DNA of 64,000 nt, taken from positions 62,001 through 126,000 of the forward strand of contig NZ_JANFAU010000007.1 of NCBI RefSeq assembly GCF_026130605.1. The letters are read 5' to 3'. Positions 47,290 through 55,822 of this stretch are shown piece by piece. The notes beneath the pieces are model-generated. The model saw only the letters and a program-made list of their open reading frames with translations. It did not search any database and had not been told where the DNA came from. A program made the translations under genes and the position numbers. Source of the stretch: Sphingomonas lycopersici (GTDB lineage Bacteria; Pseudomonadota; Alphaproteobacteria; Sphingomonadales; Sphingomonadaceae). Each line of letters opens with the position of its first letter. Within the stretch, counting starts at the first letter, position 1.

Positions 47290-48078
47290 ATGCGTCTTTT
47301 CCCCCTATTGCTGCTCGCCGCCGCCCCGATGCCGGGGAGCGCGGCCGCCGCGCCGCCCCAGGCCGCCCCCGCCGAATCGCGGCCGGCGGTCATCACCCCG
47401 GTCGTCGTTGCGCGTTATCCGCATGATCCCCAGGCCTTCACCGAGGGGCTGTTGTGGCATCGTGGTCATCTCTACGAGAGCGTCGGGCTCGAAGGGCAGT
47501 CGGACGTACGGCGCGTCGATCTCGCCAGCGGGCGCGTGCTGGCGCGCGCCACGATCCCCGCCGGGATGTTCGGCGAGGGGCTGGCGGTGTGGAAGAACGC
47601 GCTGATCAGCCTCACCTGGCACGGCGGCGTCGCCTATCGCTGGAATGCCGCAACGCTCGCGCGGATAGGCACCGCGCGTTATCGCGGCGAAGGCTGGGGG
47701 CTGACGACGCTGGGCGACGCGCTGGTCCGCTCGGACGGCAGCGCGACGCTGACCGTCCACGATCCCGCGACGATGGCGGTGCGCCGGCGCATCGCGGTGA
47801 CGATCAACGGCAAACCGATCGACCAGCTCAACGAGCTGGAGGCGGTCGACGGCGCGATCCTCGCCAATGTCTGGCGCACGCCGTATCTCGTGCGGATCGA
47901 TCCGGCGAGCGGGCGGGTGACCGCGGTGGTCGATCTGCGCGCGATCGTCGCCGAAGTGGGGCTGTCGAACGATATCGAGGCGGTCGCCAACGGCATCGCC
48001 TGGGATGCGCAGGGCCGCCGGCTGTTCATCACCGGCAAGCGCTGGCCGACGCTGTTCGAGATCCGCCTGCCCGGATAA
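47290..48078 (+). CDS. Glutaminyl-peptide cyclotransferase, exported
   Basis: A protein of 262 aa with a signal peptide (MRLFPLLLLAAAPMPGSAAA). The beta-propeller glutamine cyclotransferase pattern is seen in YPHDPQAFTEGLLWHRGHLY, ESVGLEGQSDVRRVDLASG, LNELEAVDGAILANVW and LSNDIEAVANGIAWDAQGR. It forms N-terminal pyroglutamate on peptides. GTG at 47272 is an alternative start. It converges on amt. Confidence 0.87.
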   Translation: MRLFPLLLLAAAPMPGSAAAAPPQAAPAESRPAVITPVVVARYPHDPQAFTEGLLWHRGHLYESVGLEGQSDVRRVDLASGRVLARATIPAGMFGEGLAVWKNALISLTWHGGVAYRWNAATLARIGTARYRGEGWGLTTLGDALVRSDGSATLTVHDPATMAVRRRIAVTINGKPIDQLNELEAVDGAILANVWRTPYLVRIDPASGRVTAVVDLRAIVAEVGLSNDIEAVANGIAWDAQGRRLFITGKRWPTLFEIRLPG

Positions 48079-48103
48079 AAAAACCCGGCGCTTGCGCACC
48101 GGG
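48077..48103 (-). terminator. Rho-independent terminator of glnK-amt
   Basis: CCCGG (48084-48088) pairs with CCGGG (48099-48103). On the minus strand the hairpin is followed by seven T bases that overlap the stop codon of the convergent cyclase gene. Confidence 0.8.
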
Positions 48104-48163
48104 GAAGGTTGTCCCGCAGGAGGAACCAGGGTGGGGGCGGGCACCGCGCCCGCCCCGATTTCG

Positions 48164-49615
48164 TCAGTAATGGTAGGCGCGTTCGCCATGCTCGGCGATG
48201 TCGAGGCCTTCGCGCTCGACGTCGGCGCTCGGGCGCATGCCCCACAATTTGTCGATCGCGAAGAACAGCACGACCGCGCCGACCCCCGACCAGACGAGCG
48301 TCAGCAGCACGCCTTCGAACTGGGTCACCAACTGGCCGACCATGTCGTAGGTGCCCGCGGCCATCGTCCCCGGCTTGGCGGCATAATCGGCGATGCCCTG
48401 CCCGCCGAGCGCCGGCGCATCGAGGATACCGGTCGCGAGCGCGCCGGTGATCCCGCCGATGCAATGGACCCCGAACACGTCGAGGCTGTCGTCATAACCG
48501 AACTTCGACTTCACCGTGGAGACGAAGAAGAAGCAGATCGGCGAGACGACCAGCCCGAGCACCACCGACCCCATCGGGCCGGCGAAGCCCGACGCCGGGG
48601 TCACCGCGACCAGCCCGGCGACGACGCCGGAAGCGGCACCGAGCAGCGAGGGCTTGCCGCGCACCGCCTGCTCGACGAGCAGCCAGGAGAGCCCGGCGGC
48701 AGCGGTGGCGACGAAGGTGTTGATGAAGGCGACCGCGGTGACGCCATTGGCCTCGAGATTGGAGCCGGCGTTGAACCCGAACCAGCCGACCCATAGCAAG
48801 GAGGCGCCGATCATCGTCATCGTCAGCGAATGCGGCGGCATCGGCTCGCGCGGGAAGCCGATGCGCTTGCCGAGCAGGACGCACAGCACCAGCCCGGTGA
48901 TCCCGGCGTTGATATGGACGACGGTGCCGCCCGCGAAATCGAGCGCGCCCTTCTGGAAGAGATAGCCCGCGTCGCTATTCTGCGCGGCGAGCGCATCGGC
49001 GCCCTTGAGCGCGGCCGCGGCCACCGCATCGGGGCCGCCCCAATACCACACCATATGCGCGATCGGGAAATAGACGACGGTGACCCACAGCAGCGTGAAC
49101 AGCATCAGCGGGAAGAATTTCACCCGCTCCGCCACCGACCCGACGAACAGCGCCGGGGTGATGCACGCAAAGGTCATCTGGAAGCAGATATAGACATATT
49201 CCGGGATATAGACCCCGTTGGAGAAGGTCGCGGCCTGGCTATTGGCATCGACCCCCATCAGGAAAGCCTTGGAAAGCCCGCCGAAAAAGGCGTTTCCGCC
49301 GGTGAAGGCGACCGAATAGCCATAGGTGACCCAGGCCACCGCGACCATGCACACGATCATCAGCACCTGGGTGAGCACGCTCAGCATGTTCTTGGTGCGG
49401 ACCAGCCCGCCGTAGAACAGCGCGAGCCCCGGCACCGACATCATCAGCACCAGCAAGGTCGAGACGAGCATCCAGGCGGTGTCGCCCTTGTTGACCGTCG
49501 CCGGCGGGATCGGCGAGGCCGCTGCCGCCGCCGGCTGCGCCCAGGCGGGCGCCGCGGCGAGCGCGAGCGTCGCGACCAGGCCGAGGCCGGCCATCATCGT
49601 GGTTCGCTTCATCAT
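48164..49615 (-). CDS. amt: Ammonium transporter Amt
   Basis: A protein of 483 aa from ATG 49615, preceded by AAGGGGG (second ATG at 49612). A signal-like N-terminus is followed by 11 predicted membrane helices. LFYGGLVRTKNMLSVLTQ, FAGGTVVHINAGITGLV and FGVHCIGGITGALATGIL carry the pore histidines and family signature. It is regulated by GlnK binding. Transcribed with glnK from a sigma-54 promoter; a hairpin terminator follows. Confidence 0.95.
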   Translation of the reverse strand: MMKRTTMMAGLGLVATLALAAAPAWAQPAAAAASPIPPATVNKGDTAWMLVSTLLVLMMSVPGLALFYGGLVRTKNMLSVLTQVLMIVCMVAVAWVTYGYSVAFTGGNAFFGGLSKAFLMGVDANSQAATFSNGVYIPEYVYICFQMTFACITPALFVGSVAERVKFFPLMLFTLLWVTVVYFPIAHMVWYWGGPDAVAAAALKGADALAAQNSDAGYLFQKGALDFAGGTVVHINAGITGLVLCVLLGKRIGFPREPMPPHSLTMTMIGASLLWVGWFGFNAGSNLEANGVTAVAFINTFVATAAAGLSWLLVEQAVRGKPSLLGAASGVVAGLVAVTPASGFAGPMGSVVLGLVVSPICFFFVSTVKSKFGYDDSLDVFGVHCIGGITGALATGILDAPALGGQGIADYAAKPGTMAAGTYDMVGQLVTQFEGVLLTLVWSGVGAVVLFFAIDKLWGMRPSADVEREGLDIAEHGERAYHY

Positions 49616-49623
49616 ATCCCCCT

Positions 49624-49962
49624 TCACAGCGCGGAATCGTCGGTTTCGCCGGTGCGGATGCGCACGGCCTGCCCCACATCGAGGACGAAGATCTTGCCGT
49701 CGCCGATCGCGCCGGTGTTGGCCGAGGCCTGGATCGCCTCGACCACGCGGTCGGCGAGCGCGCTGGCGCACACCACCTCGATCTTGATTTTGGGCACCAT
49801 GTTGGTGCTGTATTCGGCACCGCGATAGATTTCGGTCTGGCCCTTCTGTCGGCCGAAGCCCTTGACCTCGGTGACCGTCATGCCAGCCACGCCGAGCACG
49901 GTGAGCGCTTCCCTCACCTCGTCGAGCTTGAACGGCTTGATGATGGCTATGATGAGCTTCAT
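49624..49962 (-). CDS. glnK: Nitrogen regulatory PII protein GlnK
   Basis: A protein of 112 aa. MKLIIAIIKPFKLDEVREAL is the PII start and the T-loop EIYRGAEYSTNMVPK holds Tyr51, the uridylylation site. KIFVLDVGQAVRIRTGETDD ends the fold. Linkage to amt marks it as GlnK rather than GlnB. It senses 2-oxoglutarate and ATP/ADP and blocks Amt when nitrogen is sufficient. Confidence 0.95.
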   Translation of the reverse strand: MKLIIAIIKPFKLDEVREALTVLGVAGMTVTEVKGFGRQKGQTEIYRGAEYSTNMVPKIKIEVVCASALADRVVEAIQASANTGAIGDGKIFVLDVGQAVRIRTGETDDSAL

Positions 49963-49997
49963 CGTGCCCCCTTCCGGTTGATCCGAGAGGGCGTCTC

Positions 49998-50013
49998 GCA
50001 ATGGTCGTGCCAA
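49998..50013 (-). promoter_or_regulatory. Sigma-54 (-24/-12) promoter of glnK-amt
   Basis: On the minus strand the sequence TTGGCACGACCATTGC runs from 50013 to 49998, matching the consensus TGGCACG-N4-TTGC exactly. It ends 35 bases before the glnK ATG, leaving room for a start point near 49986. NtrC control is expected from the family; I did not find a convincing NtrC site upstream. Confidence 0.88.
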
Positions 50014-50031
50014 ATGCTTGTGGGGTTAATG

Positions 50032-50114
50032 CCGTTCGGGCTGAGCCTGTCGAAGCCCTGCCCTTTTCTTCGCAAGGAAGAAGGACAAGCCCTTCGACAA
50101 GCTCAAGGCGACCG
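50032..50114. repeat. Palindromic repeat A8
   Basis: Arms GAGCCTGTCGAAGCCC and CCCTTCGACAAGCTCAAGG, with TTTTCTTCGCAAGGAAGAA between. It sits about 20 bases upstream of the glnK sigma-54 promoter, within its likely enhancer zone. Confidence 0.8.
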
Positions 50115-50183
50115 AGATAATTCTAACGCTCAATAGCTATTGCGCGGGCAAAATTTGTGCAGTTGCGAAGGGCTGCCTAAAAA

Positions 50184-50384
50184 TCAGGCAGTGCCGACGA
50201 TCGCGCGGGCCGCGTCGAGATCCTCGGTGTCGACCATCACGCGCACCGGGATCAGCAGCCAGCTGCCGTCGGCGATGCTCGACCCCGAATCGAACGCGAC
50301 CGCGGGAATGCCTTCGCTCTCCAGCCGGCCGACCAGGATATTGGCGAGGTTGCGATCGTAGCGCCCGAGCTCGACCAGGCTCAT
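50184..50384 (-). CDS. DUF2007-type putative signal-transducing protein
   Basis: A protein of 66 aa from ATG 50384. MSLVELGRYDRNLANILVGR followed by LESEGIPAVAFDSG and RVMVDTEDLDAARAIVG is the small ferredoxin-like DUF2007 pattern; the family has no proven function. It overlaps the stop of the preceding PNPOx-like gene by ATGA, so they are cotranslated. Confidence 0.8.
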   Translation of the reverse strand: MSLVELGRYDRNLANILVGRLESEGIPAVAFDSGSSIADGSWLLIPVRVMVDTEDLDAARAIVGTA

Positions 50385-50941
50385 AACCGCCCCGGCGGGA
50401 TCTCGGTCTGGACGCGCACCGGCAGCCCGTCGATGCTGTGGGTGCGCCCCGCGATCTTGGCCAGCCGCGCGGCGGGATCCTGCTGCGCGTGATATTTGAC
50501 CAAAGTCTGGCGTTCGGCGTCGAGCGTCATCCGCGGCACGCCCCAGCCGCACGAGGTCTGGATGCTGTCCACCGCGATCACGAAGATCTGGCGCTGCCCC
50601 GGGAGCGGGGGGAAATGCGCCGCGAGCGCGGGATAATCCGCATCGCCCGCGACGACGAATTCGCCGCGGCCGTAGATGCGCAGGATCAGCGCGGGATTGT
50701 CGAAGGCGCAGAACATGATCGTGATCCGCCCGTCGGCGGCGAGATGCGCCTGCGTCTCGTTGCCCGATCCGCCGAGGTCGAGATAGCCGACCTTGCGCGC
50801 ATCGAGCACGCGAAAGGTGTCCATCCCCTTGGGGCTCAGGTTGACCCGCCCCGCCGCGGCGGCGGTGGCGACGAAGAACATCGGCTGCCGCGCGATGAAG
50901 GCGCGGTGGTCGTCGGTCAGTGCGGAAAAGAATTCGGCCAT
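50381..50941 (-). CDS. Pyridoxamine 5'-phosphate oxidase-family protein
   Basis: A protein of 186 aa. FFVATAAAAGRVNLSPKGMD, YLDLGGSGNETQAHLAADGR and ITIMFCAFDNPALILRIYGR mark the FMN-binding split-barrel of this family. QTSCGWGVPRM is typical of a subgroup of unknown substrate. It probably binds FMN; true PNPOx activity is unlikely at this length. Confidence 0.83.
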   Translation of the reverse strand: MAEFFSALTDDHRAFIARQPMFFVATAAAAGRVNLSPKGMDTFRVLDARKVGYLDLGGSGNETQAHLAADGRITIMFCAFDNPALILRIYGRGEFVVAGDADYPALAAHFPPLPGQRQIFVIAVDSIQTSCGWGVPRMTLDAERQTLVKYHAQQDPAARLAKIAGRTHSIDGLPVRVQTEIPPGRL

Positions 50942-50966
50942 TGCGAAGGGGTGCTCCTGCCCTCCG

Positions 50967-52730
50967 CTATAGCCCGAATTTCGCGAATTGCGCGGCGATT
51001 TCGGGGTCGATCGCCTTGGCCGCGGCGATATCGGCATCGCCGCCCGCAACGTCGCCGTTGCGTTTGCGCGCGAGCCCCAGTCCGTAGCGCGTCTCCGCGC
51101 TCTTCGGCATTTCCGCCGCCGCCTTGGCATAGGTTTCGACGGCTTCGGCATAACGCCCAAGCCTGAACTGGATCAGCCCGAGGCTGTCGAGATAGGCGGG
51201 GTTCGCGCCGTCGCGGCGGATCGCCTTACGGCAATCGTCGAGCCCACCTTCAAGCGCCTGATTGGCTAGCCCGCGCGCCCAGCAGCGCGCGTTCAACGCG
51301 CTGCCGAGCTTATTGTCCTCGCCGTGGAGCCGGATCCAGGCATCGAGCAAAGGGAGCGCGCGATCGGGCTGGTCGAGCGCGATATAGAGGCTCGCGATCG
51401 TCCGTGCCTCGTGCGAGCCGGCGGCGGCGAGCGGTTGCGCCGCCGCAATGTCGCGCGCGGCCGCGGCACGGTCCTTGCGGTGCAGGCTGAGCTGGGCGCG
51501 CATCAGCAGCGCAGCAAGATCCTGCGGCGCGAGCTTGAGCGCGCTGTCGAGATCGGCGGCCGCCAGATCGGGCTTGTGATCGTGCAGCCGCGCCTCGGCG
51601 CGTGCGGTGTAATAATCGGGCTTGTCCGGATCGAGCCGGATCGCGGCATCGAGATCGTCGAGCGCCCTGGCCGTCTCGCCGCGCGAGAGGGAGGCGCGGC
51701 CACGCAGCGCCAGCTCGGGGGCGGTCTTCGGTGCGGTCGACGGGTTGGCGGGATCGGTGGCGGGCTGGCTGCTCGCCACCGGCGCCTTCTGGAAGGAGAA
51801 GACCCGCCCGCCATTATAGGTGAAATAGAGCTTGTTCTGGCTTTTGGCGATGAACAGGTGATGCGCGAGGAAGAAATCGACTCCCAGCAGCATGTCGGGC
51901 GAATCGGTGCCGATACCGAGTTCGCCGTCCATCACCTGCATCCGCGCACGCTGGATGGTTTCGCTGCCGATCGAATAAGACGCGATCCGCGCGGTCCACG
52001 ATCGATAGGATTTCTGCCCGAAGCCGCTGGCCGTATAGCTCGCCTTCACATCGGGCGCGTTGAGATCGATCCCGGCGCGCTCCGCAGCGCGGCGGCTGAT
52101 CAGCGTGGCGGGCGCCCCGGTATCGAGCAACGCGCGCACGCGCTGCCCGTTGACGATGACATTGACGAAGACGTGGCGGTTGGCACGGCTTTCGTTGGGG
52201 ACCAGATCGGCGATGTTGTAATCCCCGTCCTTCGCCCAATAGGCGAGAGCACGCTTGCTGCAGCCGGTGACCTTCATCAGCGAGAACTGGCCGTGCGCGA
52301 GATCGACCTCGGCATCGGCGAAATTGAGCAGATTGGCGCCGATCAGCCCGCTGCCCGTGTCGGAGCCGCCGACGAGGAACTCGATATTGTTGAGCGTCGT
52401 CCCGAGGATCCCGAAATCCTTGACCCGCGCGATATCGACCGACACGCGGCCGCCGATCCCCGACATATAGAAGCCCGGCGGCGCGGGACTCGTCTTGAGC
52501 GACAGCGCCTCCGCGGTGGCGCGCGACATCGTGCTGAAGAAAGCGCCGGTATCGAGGATGAAGCGCGTGTCCTGCCCGTTGATCTTGACCTGCGTCATCG
52601 GGCGCAGGCCGACCATCTCGACCGGGAGCGTGCCGTATTTGGCGACCTTGCACTCCTCCGCGCGCGCGCTGGCGACCGGCAGCAATATCGCGGCAGCGAT
52701 CACCGCAGCCGCGTTCCGTGCATGAGGCAT
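50967..52730 (-). CDS. Exported double aspartic protease fused to TPR repeats
   Basis: A protein of 587 aa with a strong Shine-Dalgarno (GGGGGGAGG) and signal peptide (MPHARNAAAVIAAAILLPVA). Two retropepsin-like halves follow: RFILDTGAFFSTMSRATAEA near residue 57 and RALLDTGAPATLISRRAAER near 204, each with a downstream Gly-hydrophobic segment (GLIGANLLNF, DMLLGVDFFLAHH). From about residue 340 the protein is TPR-like helical repeats (ARALDDLDAAIRLDPDKPDY, DLAAADLDSALKLAPQD, YAEAVETYAKAAAEMPKSAE). A periplasmic protease with a protein-binding scaffold is inferred. Third aspartic protease in the window. Confidence 0.82.
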   Translation of the reverse strand: MPHARNAAAVIAAAILLPVASARAEECKVAKYGTLPVEMVGLRPMTQVKINGQDTRFILDTGAFFSTMSRATAEALSLKTSPAPPGFYMSGIGGRVSVDIARVKDFGILGTTLNNIEFLVGGSDTGSGLIGANLLNFADAEVDLAHGQFSLMKVTGCSKRALAYWAKDGDYNIADLVPNESRANRHVFVNVIVNGQRVRALLDTGAPATLISRRAAERAGIDLNAPDVKASYTASGFGQKSYRSWTARIASYSIGSETIQRARMQVMDGELGIGTDSPDMLLGVDFFLAHHLFIAKSQNKLYFTYNGGRVFSFQKAPVASSQPATDPANPSTAPKTAPELALRGRASLSRGETARALDDLDAAIRLDPDKPDYYTARAEARLHDHKPDLAAADLDSALKLAPQDLAALLMRAQLSLHRKDRAAAARDIAAAQPLAAAGSHEARTIASLYIALDQPDRALPLLDAWIRLHGEDNKLGSALNARCWARGLANQALEGGLDDCRKAIRRDGANPAYLDSLGLIQFRLGRYAEAVETYAKAAAEMPKSAETRYGLGLARKRNGDVAGGDADIAAAKAIDPEIAAQFAKFGL

Positions 52731-52808
52731 CCGCCTCCCCCCTCTTTGCTCCCGATCGGATGATGACGGCGGAGGAGGCGGAAAGCCAGCGGATAAGCGC
52801 CCAAATCT

Positions 52809-52832
52809 GATCCGAACCGCGGCGTTCGGATC
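52809..52832 (-). terminator. Hairpin downstream of tldD
   Basis: GATCCGAAC (52809-52817) and GTTCGGATC (52824-52832) form a perfect 9-bp stem with a 6-base loop. On the minus strand it lies just after the tldD stop and is followed by AGATTTGG, a weak T-tract, so termination is likely but not certain. Confidence 0.6.
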
Positions 52833-52838
52833 GGCCCT

Positions 52839-54263
52839 TCAGGCGGCGGTGCCGCCCACCGTCAGCCCTTCGACCAGCAAGGTCGGCTGGCCGACCCCGG
52901 CGGGGACGCTCTGCCCCGCCTTGCCGCACATGCCGACGCCCTCGTCGAGCGCGAAATCATTGCCGACGCCGAGCACCTTGGTCAGCACCGTCGGGCCGTC
53001 GCCGATCAATGTCGCGCCCTTGATCGGCGCGCCGATCCGGCCGTTCTCGACGCGATACGCCTCGGTGCAGGAGAAGACGAACTTGCCCGAGACGATATCG
53101 ACCTGCCCGCCGCCGAACGATTTGGCGAAGATGCCGTTCTTGACCCGCGAGAGCAATTCGGCGGGATCGTCCTTGCCCCCCTTCATGAAGGTGTTGGTCA
53201 TCCGCGGCATCGGCGCGTGGGCGAAGCTCTCGCGCCGCCCGTTGCCGGTCGGCGCGACCCCCATCAGCCGCGCGTTGAGCCGATCCTGCATATAGCCCTT
53301 GAGGAAGCCGTCCTCGATCAGCACGGTCTCCCCGGTCGGGGTGCCCTCGTCGTCGATCGTCAGGCTGCCGCGGCGATCGCGGATCGATCCGTCGTCGACC
53401 ACCGTCACCCCGCGCGCGGCGACCTGCTCGCCGATCCGCCCCGAAAAGGCCGAGGTGCCCTTGCGGTTGAAATCGCCCTCCAGCCCGTGCCCGATCGCCT
53501 CGTGGAGCAGCACCCCCGGCCAGCCCGGCCCGAGCAAGACGGTGAATTCGCCCGCCGGCGCATCGACCGACTCGAGATTGACCAGGGCCTGCGCCAGCGC
53601 CTCGTCGATCGCGCGGTTCCACGTCGCCTCATCGAACAGCGAATCGTAGAGGTAGCGGCCGCCAATGCCGAAGGTGCCGGTCTCGCGCCGGCCGTTCTGC
53701 TCGACGACGATCTGGACGTTGAGCCGCACCAGCGGGCGCACGTCGGTGGCGACGAAGCCGTCGGGGCGGACGATCTCGACCACGCTCCACGTCCCCGACA
53801 GCCCGACCGAGACCTGCGCGACGCGCGGATCGCGCGCGCGCGCCGCGGCGTCAATCGACTGGCACAGATTCACCTTGTCGGCGAACGGCACCAGATCGAG
53901 CGGATCGGCATCGGTGTAGAGATGATGATTGGTGCCCTTGGGCGAGGGCGCCTTGGCGCCGTTCGACGGATCGATCAGCGCCATCGTTTCCGCTGCGCGG
54001 CGAATCGCGGCTTCGGAAAGCTCGTTGGCGTGGGCGAAGGCGGTCATCTCGCCCGAGACGGCGCGCAGGCCGAACCCCGAATGGGTGTCGTAGCTCGCGG
54101 TCTTGAGCCGCCCGTCGTCGAAGCCGAATGCCTCCGACTTACGATATTGCAGATAGAGTTCGCCGTCATCGGCGGCGGCGAGCGCATCGGCGGTGAGTCG
54201 CGCCGCGGCCGCGGGGTCGAGCGTGTCGCGATACAGGAACGAGCGGGGATCGGTGGCGGTCAT
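52839..54263 (-). CDS. tldD: Metalloprotease TldD
   Basis: A protein of 474 aa. The zinc-binding HEAIGH (residues 254-259) lies in GVLLHEAIGHGLEGDFNRKG, and GTSAFSGRIGEQVAARGVTV and RMTNTFMKGGKDDPAELLSR are TldD-specific. With TldE (PmbA) it forms a peptide-degrading complex that also processes modified peptides. The partner gene is not in the window. Confidence 0.95.
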   Translation of the reverse strand: MTATDPRSFLYRDTLDPAAAARLTADALAAADDGELYLQYRKSEAFGFDDGRLKTASYDTHSGFGLRAVSGEMTAFAHANELSEAAIRRAAETMALIDPSNGAKAPSPKGTNHHLYTDADPLDLVPFADKVNLCQSIDAAARARDPRVAQVSVGLSGTWSVVEIVRPDGFVATDVRPLVRLNVQIVVEQNGRRETGTFGIGGRYLYDSLFDEATWNRAIDEALAQALVNLESVDAPAGEFTVLLGPGWPGVLLHEAIGHGLEGDFNRKGTSAFSGRIGEQVAARGVTVVDDGSIRDRRGSLTIDDEGTPTGETVLIEDGFLKGYMQDRLNARLMGVAPTGNGRRESFAHAPMPRMTNTFMKGGKDDPAELLSRVKNGIFAKSFGGGQVDIVSGKFVFSCTEAYRVENGRIGAPIKGATLIGDGPTVLTKVLGVGNDFALDEGVGMCGKAGQSVPAGVGQPTLLVEGLTVGGTAA

Positions 54264-54320
54264 TGCCGCTAGATAGGGACTGGGAGCCGCGCGGCAAAGC
54301 CTTTGCGCTCGTAGTCCTTC

Positions 54321-54400
54321 CCGTTGGCCCTGAGCTTGTCGAAGGGCTGCGCTTCTTTCGGAAGAAAAGTGCAGGGCTTCGACAAGCTCAGCCCGAACGG
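54321..54400. repeat. Palindromic repeat A9
   Basis: Arms GAGCTTGTCGAAGGG and GGGCTTCGACAAGCTCAGCC around a TTTCGGAAGAAAA centre. Between tldD and the CHCC zinc protein gene. Confidence 0.85.
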
Positions 54401-54408
54401 CTGTGGGC

Positions 54409-54639
54409 TTAACGCCCGGCGCTGTCGCCGTGATCGGGCAGGGTCGACTGGTCGACCCCGTCGGCGGGGCCGCCGATCAGCACGAAGCGGCGGTCGCAAT
54501 AGCCGCAATCGCTATAGCCGCTCTCGTCGATCTCCAGCCACACGCGCGGGTGGCCGAGCGCGGCAGGGAGACCGTCATGCGCGCCGTCGCAGGCGACGCG
54601 GCGGTGGGATACGCGGGTGACTTCGGGTGGCGGCAACAT
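54409..54639 (-). CDS. CHCC zinc-finger protein (NDUFS6-like)
   Basis: A protein of 76 aa from ATG 54639 (ATG at 54657 is an alternative). C17, H30, C45 and C48 lie in RRVACDGA, ALGHPRVWLEID and YSDCGYCDRRFVL, the Cys-His-Cys-Cys zinc motif of the mitochondrial complex I NDUFS6 family. Alphaproteobacterial members are thought to help complex I assembly. It stands alone. Confidence 0.85.
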   Translation of the reverse strand: MLPPPEVTRVSHRRVACDGAHDGLPAALGHPRVWLEIDESGYSDCGYCDRRFVLIGGPADGVDQSTLPDHGDSAGR

Positions 54640-54706
54640 GGTTCCCGCGATTAGCAAGAGCGGCGCGGCCTAGCAATCACCCGCGGCGCACCGTAAATGC
54701 CGCGGC

Positions 54707-55630
54707 ATGACAGACGCTGCGATTGCCATCCGGGATCTCTCCAAGACCTATCAGGGCGGCAAGCGCGCGCTCGACAATGTGACCTTCGACGTCCCCGCGG
54801 GGGCGATCTTCGGCCTCCTCGGGCCGAACGGCGCGGGCAAGTCGACGCTGATCAACATCCTCGCCGGGCTGGTGCGCAAGACCAGCGGCACCGCCGCGAT
54901 CTGGGGGTTCGACATCGACGCGCACCCGCGCAACGCCAAGGCCTCGATCGGCATCGTCAACCAGGAAATCCTGTTCGATCCCTTCTTCACGCCGTTGGAG
55001 ACGCTGGAGATCCAGGCCGGGCTCTATGGCGTGCCCAAGGCGCAGCGGCATTCGATGGAATTGCTCCGCGCGGTGCATCTGGAGGACAAGGCCAAGGCCT
55101 ATGCCCGCACGCTCTCCGGCGGGATGAAGCGGCGGCTGATGGTCGCCAAGGCGATGGTCCATTCGCCGCCGGTGCTGGTGCTCGACGAGCCCACCGCGGG
55201 GGTCGATATCGAGCTGCGCCAGCAATTGTGGAACTATGTCCGCGAGCTCAACGAGCGCGGCGTGACGGTGGTGCTGACGACGCATTATCTCGAGGAAGCC
55301 GAGGAATTATGCGATCGCATCGCGATCATCAATCACGGCCGGCTGATCGCCAACGAGCCGACCCGCGAACTGGTCGGCAAGGCGCAGGAGAAGGTCGTCG
55401 CGGTGACGGTCGATCGCGATCTCGTGGCGCTGCCGGTCGCACCGGCGTTCGACAAGATCGTGCTCAAGGGCGAGCGGACGCTCGAAATCACCTATCAGAA
55501 GGACAAGGTGAACGCGGGCGAAGTGCTCGCCGCGGTGCAGGGCGCCGGGCTCGGGATCGTCGACGTGTCGACCAAGGAAGCCGATCTGGAAGACGTGTTC
55601 CTCAACCTGACCCGCGCGGTGAACGGCTGA
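54707..55630 (+). CDS. ABC transporter ATP-binding protein (CcmA/NodI-like, export type)
   Basis: A protein of 307 aa. Walker A LLGPNGAGKSTLINILAGL, signature RTLSGGMKRRLMVAKAM and Walker B VLVLDEPTAGVDIELRQQ are intact. The C-terminal 80 residues (EKVVAVTVDRDLVALPV onward) are a DUF4162-like regulatory tail. This class pairs with an ABC-2 type permease, but no permease gene lies beside it; the downstream genes are convergent. Confidence 0.9.
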   Translation: MTDAAIAIRDLSKTYQGGKRALDNVTFDVPAGAIFGLLGPNGAGKSTLINILAGLVRKTSGTAAIWGFDIDAHPRNAKASIGIVNQEILFDPFFTPLETLEIQAGLYGVPKAQRHSMELLRAVHLEDKAKAYARTLSGGMKRRLMVAKAMVHSPPVLVLDEPTAGVDIELRQQLWNYVRELNERGVTVVLTTHYLEEAEELCDRIAIINHGRLIANEPTRELVGKAQEKVVAVTVDRDLVALPVAPAFDKIVLKGERTLEITYQKDKVNAGEVLAAVQGAGLGIVDVSTKEADLEDVFLNLTRAVNG

Positions 55631-55645
55631 TTTAGCGCGGGGGGA

Positions 55646-55822
55646 TCAATCCTCGCGCTTCGCGCCATCCAGCGAGCGTTCGGCGCGTTCTTTCTCCGCG
55701 CGGTCGGCGGCCTTCTCCGCCTTGGTACGCCCGAAGGCGGCGCGGTTGGCGGCGGCGGTCGCGGCCTCGGTGGCGCGGCGCTTCGCCTTGCGCGCCACGC
55801 GGAGGTTGACGACCTCGCCCAT
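55646..55822 (-). CDS. DUF4169 family protein
   Basis: A small protein of 58 aa not obvious by length alone: MGEVVNLRVARKAKRR, then NRAAFGRTKAEKAADRAEK and a charged C-terminus ending KRED. The start pattern and GRTKAEK core fit DUF4169, a short basic alphaproteobacterial family. Its ATG overlaps the nusB stop by one base (TGATG), so translation is coupled. Function is unknown; the composition suggests a helical nucleic-acid-binding protein. Confidence 0.85.
   Translation of the reverse strand: MGEVVNLRVARKAKRRATEAATAAANRAAFGRTKAEKAADRAEKERAERSLDGAKRED

Noticed and set aside
50116..50183. NtrC-like dyad TGCGC/GTGCA upstream of glnK
   Set aside because: One half-site mismatches and the spacing (11 bases) does not fit the usual NtrC site.
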